Assembly: GCA_017627955.1 (NCBI GenBank)
Contig: JAGAFU010000041.1
Coordinates: 1 to 64,000 of the forward strand
Direction: 5' to 3'
Length of the DNA: 64,000 nt
Source: Bacteroidales bacterium
Lineage (GTDB): Bacteria; Bacteroidota; Bacteroidia; Bacteroidales; UBA932
The notes below the pieces were generated by a model. It worked only from the letters and a program-made list of their open reading frames with translations. It was not told the DNA's origin and made no database searches. Both the position numbers and the translations under genes were made by a program. Below, piece after piece: positions 17,161-27,374 of the stretch (position 1 is the first letter of the stretch; each line of letters starts with the position of its first letter).

Positions 17161-18521
17161 TTTTCCAACCTTTTTTCCAGCAGTTCCGTGAGCGGGCCTA
17201 TGAACCGGTCGATGTTGCCGGCTCCGAAGGTTGCCAGTACATCAAGCGGCTCATCCTTAATATATTCCATTAGCTCTTCTTTCTTCAGAAGCACTTTCTC
17301 TCTTGCTGTCACCTTGTCGAAAATGATCTCCGAGGTCACTCCGGGGATCGGCTCCTCCCTGGCGGGATAGATGTCCAGGAGGATAAGCTTGTCGACAGCG
17401 CTCAGAGCCTCGGCGAACTCACCGGCGAAATCTCTTGTCCTTGAATACAAGTGGGGCTGGAAGATAGCCGTGAGTTTCCTTCCCGGGTACATCCTCTTGA
17501 TGGAGGAAATGGCGCTTGACAACTCCATCGGATGATGGGCGTAGTCGTCAATGTAGGTAAGGGTCGGGCTCGCGACGTGGACATCCAGTCTTCGCTTTAC
17601 GCCGGCGAATGTGCCTATTGCCTTTTTGGCACTCTCAGGATTAATTCCTTGCAGGATGCATATAGCTCCGGCGGCGACGCTGTTCTCGACATTGACCCAT
17701 CCTGGAATCCCGCATCTGACATCCTTCAGGATTCCGCCCGGGTAGACCAGGTCGAAGATGTAGTGCCCAAGCTCGTCTGGTGTCGGATCTACGGCGCGGA
17801 AATCCGCCTCGGGGTCGTTATAACTATATGTAAGTATCTCTGCTTTAGTGTCTTCCTTAGTAATATCAAGACCCTTTTTGACGAGAAGAGTCTTCGTCAC
17901 CTGCGAGGCGAAAACCTTGAAAGCCTTCCGGTATTCCTCGGGTGTGCCGTAGATGTCCAGATGGTCCGGATCCATAGCCGTGATCACTGCGGCTGCCGGA
18001 TGGAGCTGGAGGAATGACCTGTCATACTCATCCGCCTCAGCCACGAAAATCCTTTCCTGGCTGACCAGGAGGTTCGTGTCATAGTTCTTGGATATTCCTC
18101 CGAGGAAGGCGGAGCATCCGGGGCCCGCCTCGGTGATAATATGGGCTATCATCGTGCTTGTCGTGGTCTTCCCGTGGGTCCCCGCGACAGCCAGACAGGT
18201 TTGTCCGGAAGAAAGTTCCCCAAGCATGCGGGATCTCTTCACCAGAGTGTATCCGTGCTCCCTAACGTAGACCATCTCGCCGAGATTTTCCGGGACCGCC
18301 GGGGTGTAGACAACCAGGGTGGAGGCGACATCTTTCGGGATGTAGTCCGGATCGTCGTTGTAATGGACGGAAATGCCTTCGTTCTCAAGCTCCCGGGTGA
18401 GGTCGGAAGGTGTCCTGTCATATCCGGCCACGGGATAGCCCTTGGTCTTGTAATACCTGGCGATGGCGCTCATTCCTATGCCGCCGATCCCGATGAAATA
18501 TATCTTGGAATATTCAGACAT
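17157..18521 (-). CDS. murC: UDP-N-acetylmuramate--L-alanine ligase
   Basis: 454 residues. N-terminal UDP-binding loop FIGIGGIGMSAIARYY (residues 9-24), ATP loop VAGTHGKTTTSTMIAH (near residue 113), and the domain 3 motif IDDYAHHPMEL. It adds L-alanine to UDP-MurNAc, the first step of the stem peptide, in the cytoplasm. It lies 6 bases after murG and overlaps ftsQ by 4 bases, in the usual dcw order. Confidence 0.97.
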   Translation of the reverse strand: MSEYSKIYFIGIGGIGMSAIARYYKTKGYPVAGYDRTPSDLTRELENEGISVHYNDDPDYIPKDVASTLVVYTPAVPENLGEMVYVREHGYTLVKRSRMLGELSSGQTCLAVAGTHGKTTTSTMIAHIITEAGPGCSAFLGGISKNYDTNLLVSQERIFVAEADEYDRSFLQLHPAAAVITAMDPDHLDIYGTPEEYRKAFKVFASQVTKTLLVKKGLDITKEDTKAEILTYSYNDPEADFRAVDPTPDELGHYIFDLVYPGGILKDVRCGIPGWVNVENSVAAGAICILQGINPESAKKAIGTFAGVKRRLDVHVASPTLTYIDDYAHHPMELSSAISSIKRMYPGRKLTAIFQPHLYSRTRDFAGEFAEALSAVDKLILLDIYPAREEPIPGVTSEIIFDKVTAREKVLLKKEELMEYIKDEPLDVLATFGAGNIDRFIGPLTELLEKRLEK

Positions 18522-18527
18522 TCTCTC

Positions 18528-19670
18528 TTAAACTAATTTATAAACCTCTTCGGCGATTTTCATCGCCGCGTCCGGAAGCGCCATCTTGCCCGCGTTCTCC
18601 TCCAGGGTCTTTATCTTGTCCGGATCTTTGAGGAGTTCCAGAGCTGTAGGAATCATCTTGTCCAAAGCCTCGGAGTCCTTGACTATCATAGCCGCGTCCT
18701 TCCGTACCAGAGCCATGGCGTTGTGGGTCTGGTGGTCCTCCGCCACGTTGGGCGATGGCACGAAAATGACAGCCTTGTGGGCGGCGCACAACTCGGACAC
18801 GCTGCTTGCTCCAGAGCGGGATATAACCACATCCGCCGCGGCGTAAGCCAGATCCATCCGTCCGATGAAGTCGGAATACTTGACTTTTTCGGCGAGTTCC
18901 GGATTCCTCATGTTCTCCTCTTCCATGAAAATGTCTATATCCGCTTTATAGAACTTGCCGCACTGCCACAATATGTCCACCCCTTCAGATCCAGGGCAAC
19001 CATCGTGTATCCATTTTCGCATCGAGGCGTTCAACTTGGCGCTTCCCAAGCTTCCCCCCACGATGAATATGTGCTTTTTAGAAGGATCCAGGCCATATTC
19101 CCTCTCTCCATCCGCTTTCATCTCCGGGGTGCATGGCACAAAGACGTTCCTGATCGGATTGCCTGTAAGGACTATCTTGTCTTTCGGGAAGAAGCGTTCC
19201 ATTCCCTCGTAGGCGACGCAGATGCTCTGGACTTTGTCGCCCAGCTTCTTGTTGGTCAGCCCGGCGAATCCGTTCTGTTCCTGGATCAGCGAAGGAATGC
19301 CCATCCGTGTAGCCGCTATCAGAAGGGGAGCGCTGGCGTAGCCTCCTACTCCTATCGCCACTTGGGGTTTGAACTCCTTGATGATGCGCCTGGCTTTCCG
19401 GAGGCTTGAAATAACCCTGGCCGGGACAGTCAGATCATTGATTATGTTCTTCAGGTTCAGCTGGCGCTGGAGACCTGTGATAGGCAAGCCGATGATCTTG
19501 TAGCCGGCAGCGGGGACCTTTTCCATCTCCATCTTGCCTTCGGCTCCGACAAAAAGGATCTCCGTCGAGGGATTGAGTTCCTTGAGTTTGTTGGCGATAG
19601 AGACCGCCGGGAAGATATGCCCTCCCGTGCCGCCTCCACTGATTATGACTCTCAACGCTTTGTATTCCAT
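18528..19670 (-). CDS. murG: UDP-GlcNAc:lipid I N-acetylglucosaminyltransferase
   Basis: 380 residues. The Gly-rich GGGTGGHIFPA motif (near residue 13) and IGVGGYASAP are diagnostic GT28/MurG signatures, with ISRSGASSVSEL near residue 285 for donor binding. It makes lipid II at the inner face of the membrane. I chose the ATG at 19670, 4 bases after the ftsW stop. A TTG at 19691 is in frame but would overlap ftsW and adds seven residues with no family support. Confidence 0.96.
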   Translation of the reverse strand: MEYKALRVIISGGGTGGHIFPAVSIANKLKELNPSTEILFVGAEGKMEMEKVPAAGYKIIGLPITGLQRQLNLKNIINDLTVPARVISSLRKARRIIKEFKPQVAIGVGGYASAPLLIAATRMGIPSLIQEQNGFAGLTNKKLGDKVQSICVAYEGMERFFPKDKIVLTGNPIRNVFVPCTPEMKADGEREYGLDPSKKHIFIVGGSLGSAKLNASMRKWIHDGCPGSEGVDILWQCGKFYKADIDIFMEEENMRNPELAEKVKYSDFIGRMDLAYAAADVVISRSGASSVSELCAAHKAVIFVPSPNVAEDHQTHNAMALVRKDAAMIVKDSEALDKMIPTALELLKDPDKIKTLEENAGKMALPDAAMKIAEEVYKLV

Positions 19671-19674
19671 GGCT

Positions 19675-21078
19675 TTACTCGTTGTTTTCAATTGGGATCT
19701 CTGATTCCATCATCTCCAGATCGTCCAGACGGCTCCCGACCTCATCGTTCTCGGCATGCTCCACGAGTGGAGTGGCTTTCTCCGCCTCGCGGGCTATTTT
19801 CCTTCTCGCCATCTTGCTGATGGACAGGATGATCCCGAAGGCCAGACTGAACATCAGGAAGGACGAGTTTCCGTGGCTCACCAGTGGCAGGGTTTGCCCG
19901 GTCAAGGGACCCAGGTCACAGTTGATCATGATGTGCATCATAGCCTGTCCGGTGATCAGCAGGACCAGGCCGGCGACCGCTGTTTTCGCGAAATGGTTGT
20001 CGCAGTTACGAACTATGATGGAGCCCCTGGCAAGGAGGCTGATGTACAATATGATAACGAATAGTCCTCCGAGCAGGCCGTATTCCTCGACTATGAAGCT
20101 GAACATGTAGTCCTCGAACATGATTGGAACCACGTATCTCTGGGTGCTCTTTCCAGGGCCCTTCCCCAGCAGGCCTCCTTCGTGGATGGCTATTTTCGCG
20201 CTTATGGGCTGCTTGAGTTTATCGAGAGCGTCCTGGAATTCCTGGCTGCTTCTTGGGGCGGTCTTCAAGATCTCCATCTCGTTCTCGCCTCCGCCGGAAG
20301 TGACCCTTTTGATCGCGGATTCGAGGTGGGGGAATGGCTTCTCGTCAGAGGGCTTGTTTGAGGCGGCGTTGATTCCGATGCAGGCGGCGAGAATGGCCAC
20401 GGCCGCTATCCCGGGAAGAATCAGCTCCCTGATGCCGATTCCGCCTATCAGGATGGTGACGAACATGATCCCGCCGATAAAAATGGTACTGGACAAACTT
20501 CCCACCATGATTCCGACGCAGACGGAGAAGATAGGCAGGTAGATGTAAGTTATTTTCTTGACGATGTCTTTACGCCAGAAAGGATTCTTCGCGCCAAGCA
20601 GGTTCGCCAGGGTGAACTTGTCGTTCCTGTAGGCGTTCACGGCCCAGGAGAGGTACATCACCATCGCGACCTTCACGACTTCGAAGACATGGACCTGGAA
20701 CCCGCCTATCTGGACTATTCGCCAGGCCTGGTTGATGAAAACCGGCTTGATGGGACCCACGCTCTTGTGTGTCGCGAGGATGAGGAGCAGGAACATCGAC
20801 AGGAAGTAACCGAATTGGGAGACCATCCTGAAGAATCCTATGCTCCTGATGTTGTAGCAAACGATAATGATTATGAGTCCCAGCAGGGAGATTTTGATCT
20901 GCTCGGTGACAATGGCCATCCTGGATGTGTTCTGGGATATGGCCAGCTGGGAGGTCGACGAGAAAATGGCCACGATGGAGATAAGCATCAGCAGGAGCGT
21001 TATCATCCATACGACCTTGTCTCCTTCGAAATTATCGAAGAAGTTCCAAAGCGTGCTCTTTTTTTTCTCTTGGGCCAT
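19675..21078 (-). CDS. ftsW: SEDS-family peptidoglycan glycosyltransferase FtsW
   Basis: 467 residues with about ten membrane helices. Conserved SEDS features are visible: the KSTQRYVVPIMFEDYMFSFI segment with the extracellular loop, the EEYGLLGG motif, and GLTP-like GPLTGQTLPLVSHGNSS near the C-terminus. It polymerises septal glycan strands together with FtsI. It carries a charged cytoplasmic tail of about 45 residues. Placed between murD and murG in the dcw cluster. Confidence 0.95.
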   Translation of the reverse strand: MAQEKKKSTLWNFFDNFEGDKVVWMITLLLMLISIVAIFSSTSQLAISQNTSRMAIVTEQIKISLLGLIIIIVCYNIRSIGFFRMVSQFGYFLSMFLLLILATHKSVGPIKPVFINQAWRIVQIGGFQVHVFEVVKVAMVMYLSWAVNAYRNDKFTLANLLGAKNPFWRKDIVKKITYIYLPIFSVCVGIMVGSLSSTIFIGGIMFVTILIGGIGIRELILPGIAAVAILAACIGINAASNKPSDEKPFPHLESAIKRVTSGGGENEMEILKTAPRSSQEFQDALDKLKQPISAKIAIHEGGLLGKGPGKSTQRYVVPIMFEDYMFSFIVEEYGLLGGLFVIILYISLLARGSIIVRNCDNHFAKTAVAGLVLLITGQAMMHIMINCDLGPLTGQTLPLVSHGNSSFLMFSLAFGIILSISKMARRKIAREAEKATPLVEHAENDEVGSRLDDLEMMESEIPIENNE

Positions 21079-21100
21079 CTTTCTGTCTCTTAAGCTATTC

Positions 21101-22441
21101 CTATAACATCCTGACCGCTTCCTTGAACTTGCGTCCCCTGTCCTCGTAGCTGGTGAAGAGGTCGAAACTGGCGCAGCAAGGACTCAGCAGGACCACGTCT
21201 CCTGCCTCGGCGAACTCGCTGGCTTTCTTGACGGCTTCCTCGGCGGAGGTGGTCTCCGTGAAGTTCTCCCCACCGACTATTCCCTCGAACGCGGCGCGGA
21301 TCTTCGTGTTGTCCAGACCCATGCAGACGATAGCCTTGACCTTGTCTTTGACAAGTCCCTTGAGGACTTCGTAGTCATTCCCTTTGTCCTTCCCGCCGAC
21401 AATCCAGACAACCGGCCTGTTCTGGCACTCGAGGGCATACCAGGCTGCATCCACGTTGGTGGCCTTCGAGTCATTGATGTAGAGGACATCCTTTATGCTG
21501 AGGACAGGCTCCAGACGATGCTCGACAGGTTGGAAAGTGGCCAGGGACTCCCTGATCACCTTGTTGTCAATACCCGAAGCCTTGGCGGCCAGCGCGGCGG
21601 CCATCGAGTTATAAATGTTATGCTTCCCACCTAATGCCAGTTCCTTCAGGAATATGTCGCACTCCTCATCCTCGTACTTCACGACAATCTTGTCGTCCTT
21701 GAGGAAAGCGCCCTGTTCAACCTCGTTCTTCTGGCTGAAAGGCAGCCTTTTGGCTGAAAGGATGATCTTGTTGAGGTGGTCGATTGTGATCTCGTCGTCG
21801 GAATCGAAGATGAAGCAATCGTCCGGGCTGAGGTTCCTGGTGATCCTGAACTTGGCCTTGACGTAGTTCTCCAGCTGGTAGCCGTAGCGGTCAAGGTGGT
21901 CGGGAGTTATGTTGGTGATGATCGCTATATCCGGGTGGAAGTCGTAGCAGTTGTCAAGCTGGAAGCTGCTGATTTCCAAGACATAATAATCGAAATGTTC
22001 GGTAGCGACCTGATACGCGTAACTTTTCCCGATGTTCCCTCCCAGGCCGACATTGAGTCCGGCGTTCTGCAGGAGGTAGTAGATCAGGGATGTGGTCGTG
22101 GTCTTACCGTTGCTTCCTGTGACGCAGATCTTCTTGGCGCTGTCGTAGCGTCCCGCGAATTCGATCTCCGAGAGGATGGGAGTTCCCTGGGCCTCGAGTT
22201 TGCGCACCATGGGCACGGTGCTGGGGATCCCGGGGCTCTTGATTACCTCGTCGGCGTTGAGGATGAGTTCCTCGGTATGGCCTCCTTCCTCGAACGGGAT
22301 ATCCCATTTCCTGAGATCGTCGGCATAGTGCCCGGCGATCGTCCCGTTGTCCGAGAGAAACACATCGAATCCTTTCACTTTCGCGAGAACAGCGGCTCCG
22401 ACTCCGCTTTCTCCTCCTCCTAATACTACAATCCTGCTCAT
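21101..22441 (-). CDS. murD: UDP-N-acetylmuramoylalanine--D-glutamate ligase
   Basis: 446 residues. N-terminal VLGGGESGVGAAVLA binds the UDP group, VTGSNGKTTTTSLIYYLL (near residue 110) is the ATP loop, and INDSKATNVDAAWYAL is the Mur ligase domain 3 signature. It adds D-glutamate to UDP-MurNAc-L-Ala. It lies between mraY and ftsW, with 18 bases to mraY. Confidence 0.97.
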   Translation of the reverse strand: MSRIVVLGGGESGVGAAVLAKVKGFDVFLSDNGTIAGHYADDLRKWDIPFEEGGHTEELILNADEVIKSPGIPSTVPMVRKLEAQGTPILSEIEFAGRYDSAKKICVTGSNGKTTTTSLIYYLLQNAGLNVGLGGNIGKSYAYQVATEHFDYYVLEISSFQLDNCYDFHPDIAIITNITPDHLDRYGYQLENYVKAKFRITRNLSPDDCFIFDSDDEITIDHLNKIILSAKRLPFSQKNEVEQGAFLKDDKIVVKYEDEECDIFLKELALGGKHNIYNSMAAALAAKASGIDNKVIRESLATFQPVEHRLEPVLSIKDVLYINDSKATNVDAAWYALECQNRPVVWIVGGKDKGNDYEVLKGLVKDKVKAIVCMGLDNTKIRAAFEGIVGGENFTETTSAEEAVKKASEFAEAGDVVLLSPCCASFDLFTSYEDRGRKFKEAVRML

Positions 22442-22459
22442 ATCTAATATTCAGTTTCG

Positions 22460-23770
22460 CTATCTAAGTTTCAACAATGCCAAGGTCGAGACGGCCAGTA
22501 TGATGCCTATCAGCCAGAACCTGGCTACGATTTTCGCCTCCGGGATGGCATGGACCGGCTTGGTGATCAATGCCGGGATACCTTCTTTCTGGTAATGGTG
22601 ATGCAAGGGGCTCATCTTGAATATTCGACGGCCCTCGCCGTATTTCTTCTTGGTGTATTTAAAATATGTCCTCTGCATTATGACGGAGAGTGACTCGACG
22701 AGGAAGATCCCGCAAAGGATGGGAAGGAGGAGCTCCTTGCGCATCAGAACGGCCCCTACGCCGATAATGCCTCCGATCGTGAGACTTCCGGTGTCGCCCA
22801 TGAACACTTGGGCCGGGTAGGAGTTGTACCACAGGAATCCCATCAAGGCCCCCACGAAGGCTGCCATGAAGACCGCTATCTCGCCACTGCCTGGGATGTA
22901 CATAATATTCAGATAGTCAGAGTTCAAGAGGTTGCCTCCGACCCAGGCGAGCACGCCCAGAACCACTCCTACGATCGCGCTTGTTCCCGCGGCCAGTCCA
23001 TCCATACCGTCCGTGAGATTGGTCCCGTTGGAGCAGGCGGTTATCACGATGACGATCATCAGGACATATATCGCCCATTTGCAATACCAGCCCCACTTGC
23101 CTTTGAAAGGGGAGAGCCACTTGTAGTCGAACTCGTGGTTCTTTACGAAGGGGATGGTCGTCTTGGTGCTCTTTACCACATTCTCCATCTCCCATCCGGC
23201 ATCCTCAGCGACAAGCGTTTCCGAGTCAACGTTCAAGGATTGCCTGTTTCCCTGTTCGACGATATTCGCTACACCGGCTTTCACCGGAACCTTCTCCCTG
23301 ATGACGATGTCGTTGCTGAGCCAAACGGTCATTCCGACGGCGAGCCCAAGGATCATCTGGGCCGCAAGCTTGACTTTGGGATGCAGGCCTTCCTTGTTGT
23401 GCTTGAAGACCTTGATGTAGTCGTCCGCGAACCCGAGCGCCCCGCACCAAAGGGTGGTGAACAGAAGCAGCTGGAGATAGACATTCGTCAAGTCACAGAA
23501 GAGCAGGACTGGGATCACTATCGAGATGATTATAATGATTCCTCCCATCGTGGGTGTACCCTTCTTCTGCATCTGGCCCTCAAGTCCAAGATCCCTGATC
23601 GTCTCGCCGATCTGCTTGCGCTGGAGCAGGGCGATGATCCATTTCCCGATAAAGAACGAGATGAGCATGGCCGTGACGCTGGTCAGCATGGCCCTGAAAG
23701 ACAGATAGGTGAAAAGCCTCTGTCCCGGAATGTCGAAACGCTCAAGATATTGGAATAGGTGATATATCAT
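22460..23770 (-). CDS. mraY: Phospho-MurNAc-pentapeptide transferase MraY
   Basis: 436 residues, the long Bacteroidota form (E. coli MraY is 360). About ten membrane helices; conserved motifs KGTPTMGG (near residue 51), GFADDYIKV with its catalytic Asp pair, [12 protein letters not shown], and the C-terminal HHHYQKEG. The extra length is an insertion of roughly 70 residues (about 145-215) in a periplasmic or interhelical loop. It transfers phospho-MurNAc-pentapeptide to undecaprenyl phosphate to give lipid I. It lies 9 bases downstream of murE. Confidence 0.96.
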   Translation of the reverse strand: MIYHLFQYLERFDIPGQRLFTYLSFRAMLTSVTAMLISFFIGKWIIALLQRKQIGETIRDLGLEGQMQKKGTPTMGGIIIIISIVIPVLLFCDLTNVYLQLLLFTTLWCGALGFADDYIKVFKHNKEGLHPKVKLAAQMILGLAVGMTVWLSNDIVIREKVPVKAGVANIVEQGNRQSLNVDSETLVAEDAGWEMENVVKSTKTTIPFVKNHEFDYKWLSPFKGKWGWYCKWAIYVLMIVIVITACSNGTNLTDGMDGLAAGTSAIVGVVLGVLAWVGGNLLNSDYLNIMYIPGSGEIAVFMAAFVGALMGFLWYNSYPAQVFMGDTGSLTIGGIIGVGAVLMRKELLLPILCGIFLVESLSVIMQRTYFKYTKKKYGEGRRIFKMSPLHHHYQKEGIPALITKPVHAIPEAKIVARFWLIGIILAVSTLALLKLR

Positions 23771-23779
23771 GATAATTCT

Positions 23780-25261
23780 TTATTTTTCAGATGTTTCCAT
23801 TGATTTGAACACTTCGGAGACGATCTCGCGCTCATCAAAGTGGCGCTTTTCGGTTCCGATAATCTGATAAGTCTCGTGACCTTTCCCGGCGAGAAGGATG
23901 GTGGCTCCTTTGGACGCGAACATTATCGCGCAGCGGATAGCTTCCTTCCTGTCCGGGATAAAGACCGCCTTGGCAAGACCTTCTGGGCTGAATCCGGCCT
24001 TGATCTCCTCGAGGATGTCCTCGGTCCTTTCGGTGCGGGAGTTGTCCGAAGTCACTATGATCCTGTCGGAATATCCTTCCGCGACCTTCGCCATCTCCGG
24101 ACGCTTCGTGCGGTCGCGGTCGCCGCCGCAGCCAAACAGGCAGACCAGTTCTTTGCCCCGGTCGATTTCCCTCAGGGTTTTGAGCACGTTGTCCAAGGCG
24201 TCGGGAGTGTGGGCATAGTCAATGACCACCGCTTTATCCTGCGGGCCCCTCATGACCTCGAGCCTGCCTGGAGCGGGCTTGAGCTTGCTTATCGCTATGA
24301 GGGTCTCTTCGGGATCGGCACCGAGCGCCATGGCGGCGCTGTAGATCGCCAGGATGTTGCTCGCGTTGTGCCTTCCCACGAGGGTGGTCCATGCCTCCTT
24401 ACCGTCAATTTTAAGCAACATGCCCTCAAAGCTTTCCTCAAGCACCCTGCAAGTGTGATCGGCAATACCCTTGCAAGAAAAAGTCATAACCTTTGCCTTG
24501 GTGTTCTGCACCATCACATCGCCATGCTTGTCGTCAATATTGATCACCGCGGTGGCCTTGGGGCCAAGGTTGTCGAAAAACAGCTTCTTGCAGCGGAGAT
24601 ATTCGGCGAATGTGCCGTGGTAGTCAAGATGGTCGTGAGTCAGGTTCGAGAATATTCCCACTTTGAAATCAAGTCCTGAGACCCTCTCTTGCTCAACGCC
24701 GATCGAGCTGACCTCCATGAAGCAATACTCGCATCCGGCATCAACCATCTCAGCCATGAGAGAGTTGATGGTGATAGGGTCAGCGGTTGTGTTGGCTGTC
24801 TCAAAGCGGTGCTTCCCGACATAATTGGCGATAGTGGAGAGCAGGCCACAGTTGTAGCCCTGGGCCATAAACAGCTGATAGAGAAGGGTGACCGTGGTGG
24901 TTTTCCCATTAGTGCCGGTGATTCCCACCAGGGAAAGCTTCCGGGACGGATTGTCGTAGAAGTTAGCGGCTATGATAGCCAGGGCATGACGAGAGGAGGC
25001 AACCTTGATGAAGGTGACGCTGTTGTCATTCTGAAGGAGCGGAGCGACTGAAGAATCTTCCTCATATACAATCGCCGCGGCACCGGCCTCGATGGCCTTC
25101 CCGATGAAGGCATGACCATCCGCCCCATGACCCTTCACGGCCACGAACAACCCTCCCTCACTTACCTTGCGGGAGTCCGCCGTGACGTTGTTTATGGTCT
25201 TGCCGAGATCACCTTTGACCTCGACCGTTCCGCAATCCTTTATGATATCCTCAAGTCTCAT
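23780..25261 (-). CDS. murE: UDP-MurNAc-tripeptide synthetase MurE
   Basis: 493 residues. ATP loop GITGTNGKTTTVTLLYQ (near residue 118), the carbamylated-lysine region, and the C-terminal VIDYAHTPDAL. The amino-acid specificity loop reads SDNSRTE, where DAP-adding enzymes normally have DNPR; the Arg that contacts DAP is kept, so meso-DAP is still the likely substrate. Residues 68-79 (SSVAPLLQND) in the N-terminal domain are encoded by a REP-like repeat. The end of ftsI overlaps its start by 4 bases. No murF follows, as is usual in this phylum. Confidence 0.96.
   Translation of the reverse strand: MRLEDIIKDCGTVEVKGDLGKTINNVTADSRKVSEGGLFVAVKGHGADGHAFIGKAIEAGAAAIVYEEDSSVAPLLQNDNSVTFIKVASSRHALAIIAANFYDNPSRKLSLVGITGTNGKTTTVTLLYQLFMAQGYNCGLLSTIANYVGKHRFETANTTADPITINSLMAEMVDAGCEYCFMEVSSIGVEQERVSGLDFKVGIFSNLTHDHLDYHGTFAEYLRCKKLFFDNLGPKATAVINIDDKHGDVMVQNTKAKVMTFSCKGIADHTCRVLEESFEGMLLKIDGKEAWTTLVGRHNASNILAIYSAAMALGADPEETLIAISKLKPAPGRLEVMRGPQDKAVVIDYAHTPDALDNVLKTLREIDRGKELVCLFGCGGDRDRTKRPEMAKVAEGYSDRIIVTSDNSRTERTEDILEEIKAGFSPEGLAKAVFIPDRKEAIRCAIMFASKGATILLAGKGHETYQIIGTEKRHFDEREIVSEVFKSMETSEK
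25025..25058. repeat. REP-like repeat inside murE
   Basis: A 34-base variant of the REP family: it starts GTCATTCTGAAGGAGCGGAG and ends CTGAAGAATCTT, with self-complementary ends. It is read on the minus strand as SSVAPLLQND within the N-terminal domain of MurE, in a region between a beta strand and the following helix that varies in the family. The reading frame is intact on both sides. Confidence 0.75.
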
Positions 25262-27369
25262 TTCAGTCCAATTGTCACTGTTGATCCAGGAGCGACCTTC
25301 TGGCCAGCCTTGGGCACTTGTGAGGTCACATGGCCCGTCCCGGAATAGTTACACTTCAATCCACTGTTCTCTATCATGAACATGGCATCCTTCAATCCAA
25401 GTCCCTTGACATCCGGTACGACCGGTTCTTTCGGGTCCGTTTGGTACGGTGCCGCCGCCTGGAGTTCCATCTTCGGAACTGTCGCCTTCGGAACGAGTTC
25501 TTTGCCCCACGAAGGGTCAAGGGCATAGATGGCATCCACTATCTCTCTCATCGCGGCGGCGGGGAGGACACCTCCGTAGACACTGCCCCTGATCAGATAT
25601 GACTTCAGGCAGATGATGGCGCTGTATTTCGGCTCATCGGCAGGGAAGAAACCCACGAAGGTGGCGAGGTTGTGATAGCTGCCGTCCTTGGTGACATAAG
25701 GGCTGCTCATCCCGTATTTCTTGATTTCCTCTCCGGAGAGGACCTGTCTTGATGTGCCGGTCTTGCCGGCTACCTGTAGTTTGGCGCCTCCAAGTCTCCT
25801 GGCCGCCGTTCCGCCGTCTTGGGTGACGGCCTTCATGGCGCGGAGGAGCGTGTCAGCTGTCGCTTTCGAGCAGATTGAGGCGTTCAGCACGGAAGGACCC
25901 TTCCTCGTCTTGACAACCCCGTCCTTCTCGACGCTCTCCACCAGGTACGGTTTCATCATCTTTCCCTTGTTGGCGACAGCGTTATAGAAAGTCAGGATGT
26001 GTAGCGGAGTCTCTTTTACGGCGTATCCCATAGCCACGGAGCCAAGGTCGGTCGGACTCCACCTCGGAGATTCGGGATTGGGGATCTCCGGCTGCTGCAG
26101 TCCGTCCAGATCGAAATCGAAAGCCTGTCCCAACTTGTAGAGATAGAGTTTGTCGAGGAACTTTTTCGGATTGTCGGCGTAATTCTTGACCGCGAGGTAA
26201 CGGAACACGTAGTTGGAGGAGATCTCGAACCCGTGAAGGATTGAGATGTCTGTCATTCCCCGCACGTGGTCATCCGGAGGATACCCGGGGAGGACGCCGT
26301 TGTTGGTAGGGATGCGGTCGTCAAGCGATTGGATGACTCCGTCCTCAAGCGCGGTCATCAGGGTAGTGGCCTTGAACACGGAACCAGGCTCGGAATTCAG
26401 TCCGATCGCCATGTTGTAAGTCTCATTCAAGCTCCAGTCCGTTGAGTCCCTGACGAGGTTGACCATTGAGCGAATCGCCCCGGTCTTCACATCCATGATG
26501 ATGGCGCAACCCATCTCGATGGACTTGTCCTCCTCGATCTGTCTCCGCAGGGCCTTGTCGACGATGTCCTGCATCGTGATGTCCAGGGTCGTCCTCACAT
26601 CGAGCCCGTCCTCCGGCTTCACGTAGAGACTGTCGTAGTTCTGGATCCTCTCTTTGTTCTCAGTCGGTCTCGTCCACATCTCTCCTTCCTTGCCATGGAG
26701 GACGTAATCGTACTTGCCTTCAAGGCCTATGTGATTGTTACCGTTTGAGTTGCTATTGTCTTTGACGTAACCGATCGTCCTGACGGCCAGTTTGCCGTAA
26801 GGGTATTGGCGGGTGTCTTTCTTTGTCACTATGACTCCGCTCTTGTACTGTCCCTCATTCATCAGAGGCAGTTTCTGGATCCTGAGCAGGGCCGCCCTGT
26901 CAATCGGGTGGCCGAGCCTCATGTACCTGGCTCCGTCCTTGCGCCCCTTCTGGATCATCTTCCAATACGCGTCACCGTCCGCTCCCATCTCGTCGGCCAG
27001 ACCCTTGGCGAAGAGTTTTGCCTTCTCCTGCCACTCAGCCTCGAGTTCCTTGCCCTCTTTGCCCTTGCCGGCGAAATAGTCCTTGCGCACGGTGCAGTCC
27101 ATGAACAGCTCATAAAGGGGAGTTGACATGGCAAGAAGCTTCCCGTCGCTTCCGATGATGGCGCCTCGCTTGGGATCTATGACAGTCTTCACGCTTGTCG
27201 GCCGGAAGTTCCTCTCCAAGTTCTTGTCGAGCTTCCAGAACAATTGGATGTAAGCGATCCTGACAACCAGGACCACCGCCATCACCAGGAAGGCGGCATA
27301 GAGGTAGAACAAGATCATTCCGATCCTGTCCTTCTCTCTCTTGGTTGAATTCTGGTTTTGGGTCGCCAT
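25258..27369 (-). CDS. ftsI: Division-specific transpeptidase FtsI (PBP3) with PASTA domain
   Basis: 703 residues. One N-terminal membrane helix (about residues 18-38), a dimerisation domain, then the penicillin-binding transpeptidase with SVFK (active Ser, near residue 330), SSN (near residue 385) and KTGTS (near residue 538). A single PASTA domain (residues about 642-703, VVPDVKGLGLKDAMFMIE) ends the protein, as is common in Bacteroidota. It crosslinks septal peptidoglycan with FtsW. It lies 5 bases after the ftsL-like gene and overlaps murE. Confidence 0.95.
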   Translation of the reverse strand: MATQNQNSTKREKDRIGMILFYLYAAFLVMAVVLVVRIAYIQLFWKLDKNLERNFRPTSVKTVIDPKRGAIIGSDGKLLAMSTPLYELFMDCTVRKDYFAGKGKEGKELEAEWQEKAKLFAKGLADEMGADGDAYWKMIQKGRKDGARYMRLGHPIDRAALLRIQKLPLMNEGQYKSGVIVTKKDTRQYPYGKLAVRTIGYVKDNSNSNGNNHIGLEGKYDYVLHGKEGEMWTRPTENKERIQNYDSLYVKPEDGLDVRTTLDITMQDIVDKALRRQIEEDKSIEMGCAIIMDVKTGAIRSMVNLVRDSTDWSLNETYNMAIGLNSEPGSVFKATTLMTALEDGVIQSLDDRIPTNNGVLPGYPPDDHVRGMTDISILHGFEISSNYVFRYLAVKNYADNPKKFLDKLYLYKLGQAFDFDLDGLQQPEIPNPESPRWSPTDLGSVAMGYAVKETPLHILTFYNAVANKGKMMKPYLVESVEKDGVVKTRKGPSVLNASICSKATADTLLRAMKAVTQDGGTAARRLGGAKLQVAGKTGTSRQVLSGEEIKKYGMSSPYVTKDGSYHNLATFVGFFPADEPKYSAIICLKSYLIRGSVYGGVLPAAAMREIVDAIYALDPSWGKELVPKATVPKMELQAAAPYQTDPKEPVVPDVKGLGLKDAMFMIENSGLKCNYSGTGHVTSQVPKAGQKVAPGSTVTIGLK

Positions 27370-27374
27370 CCTGT

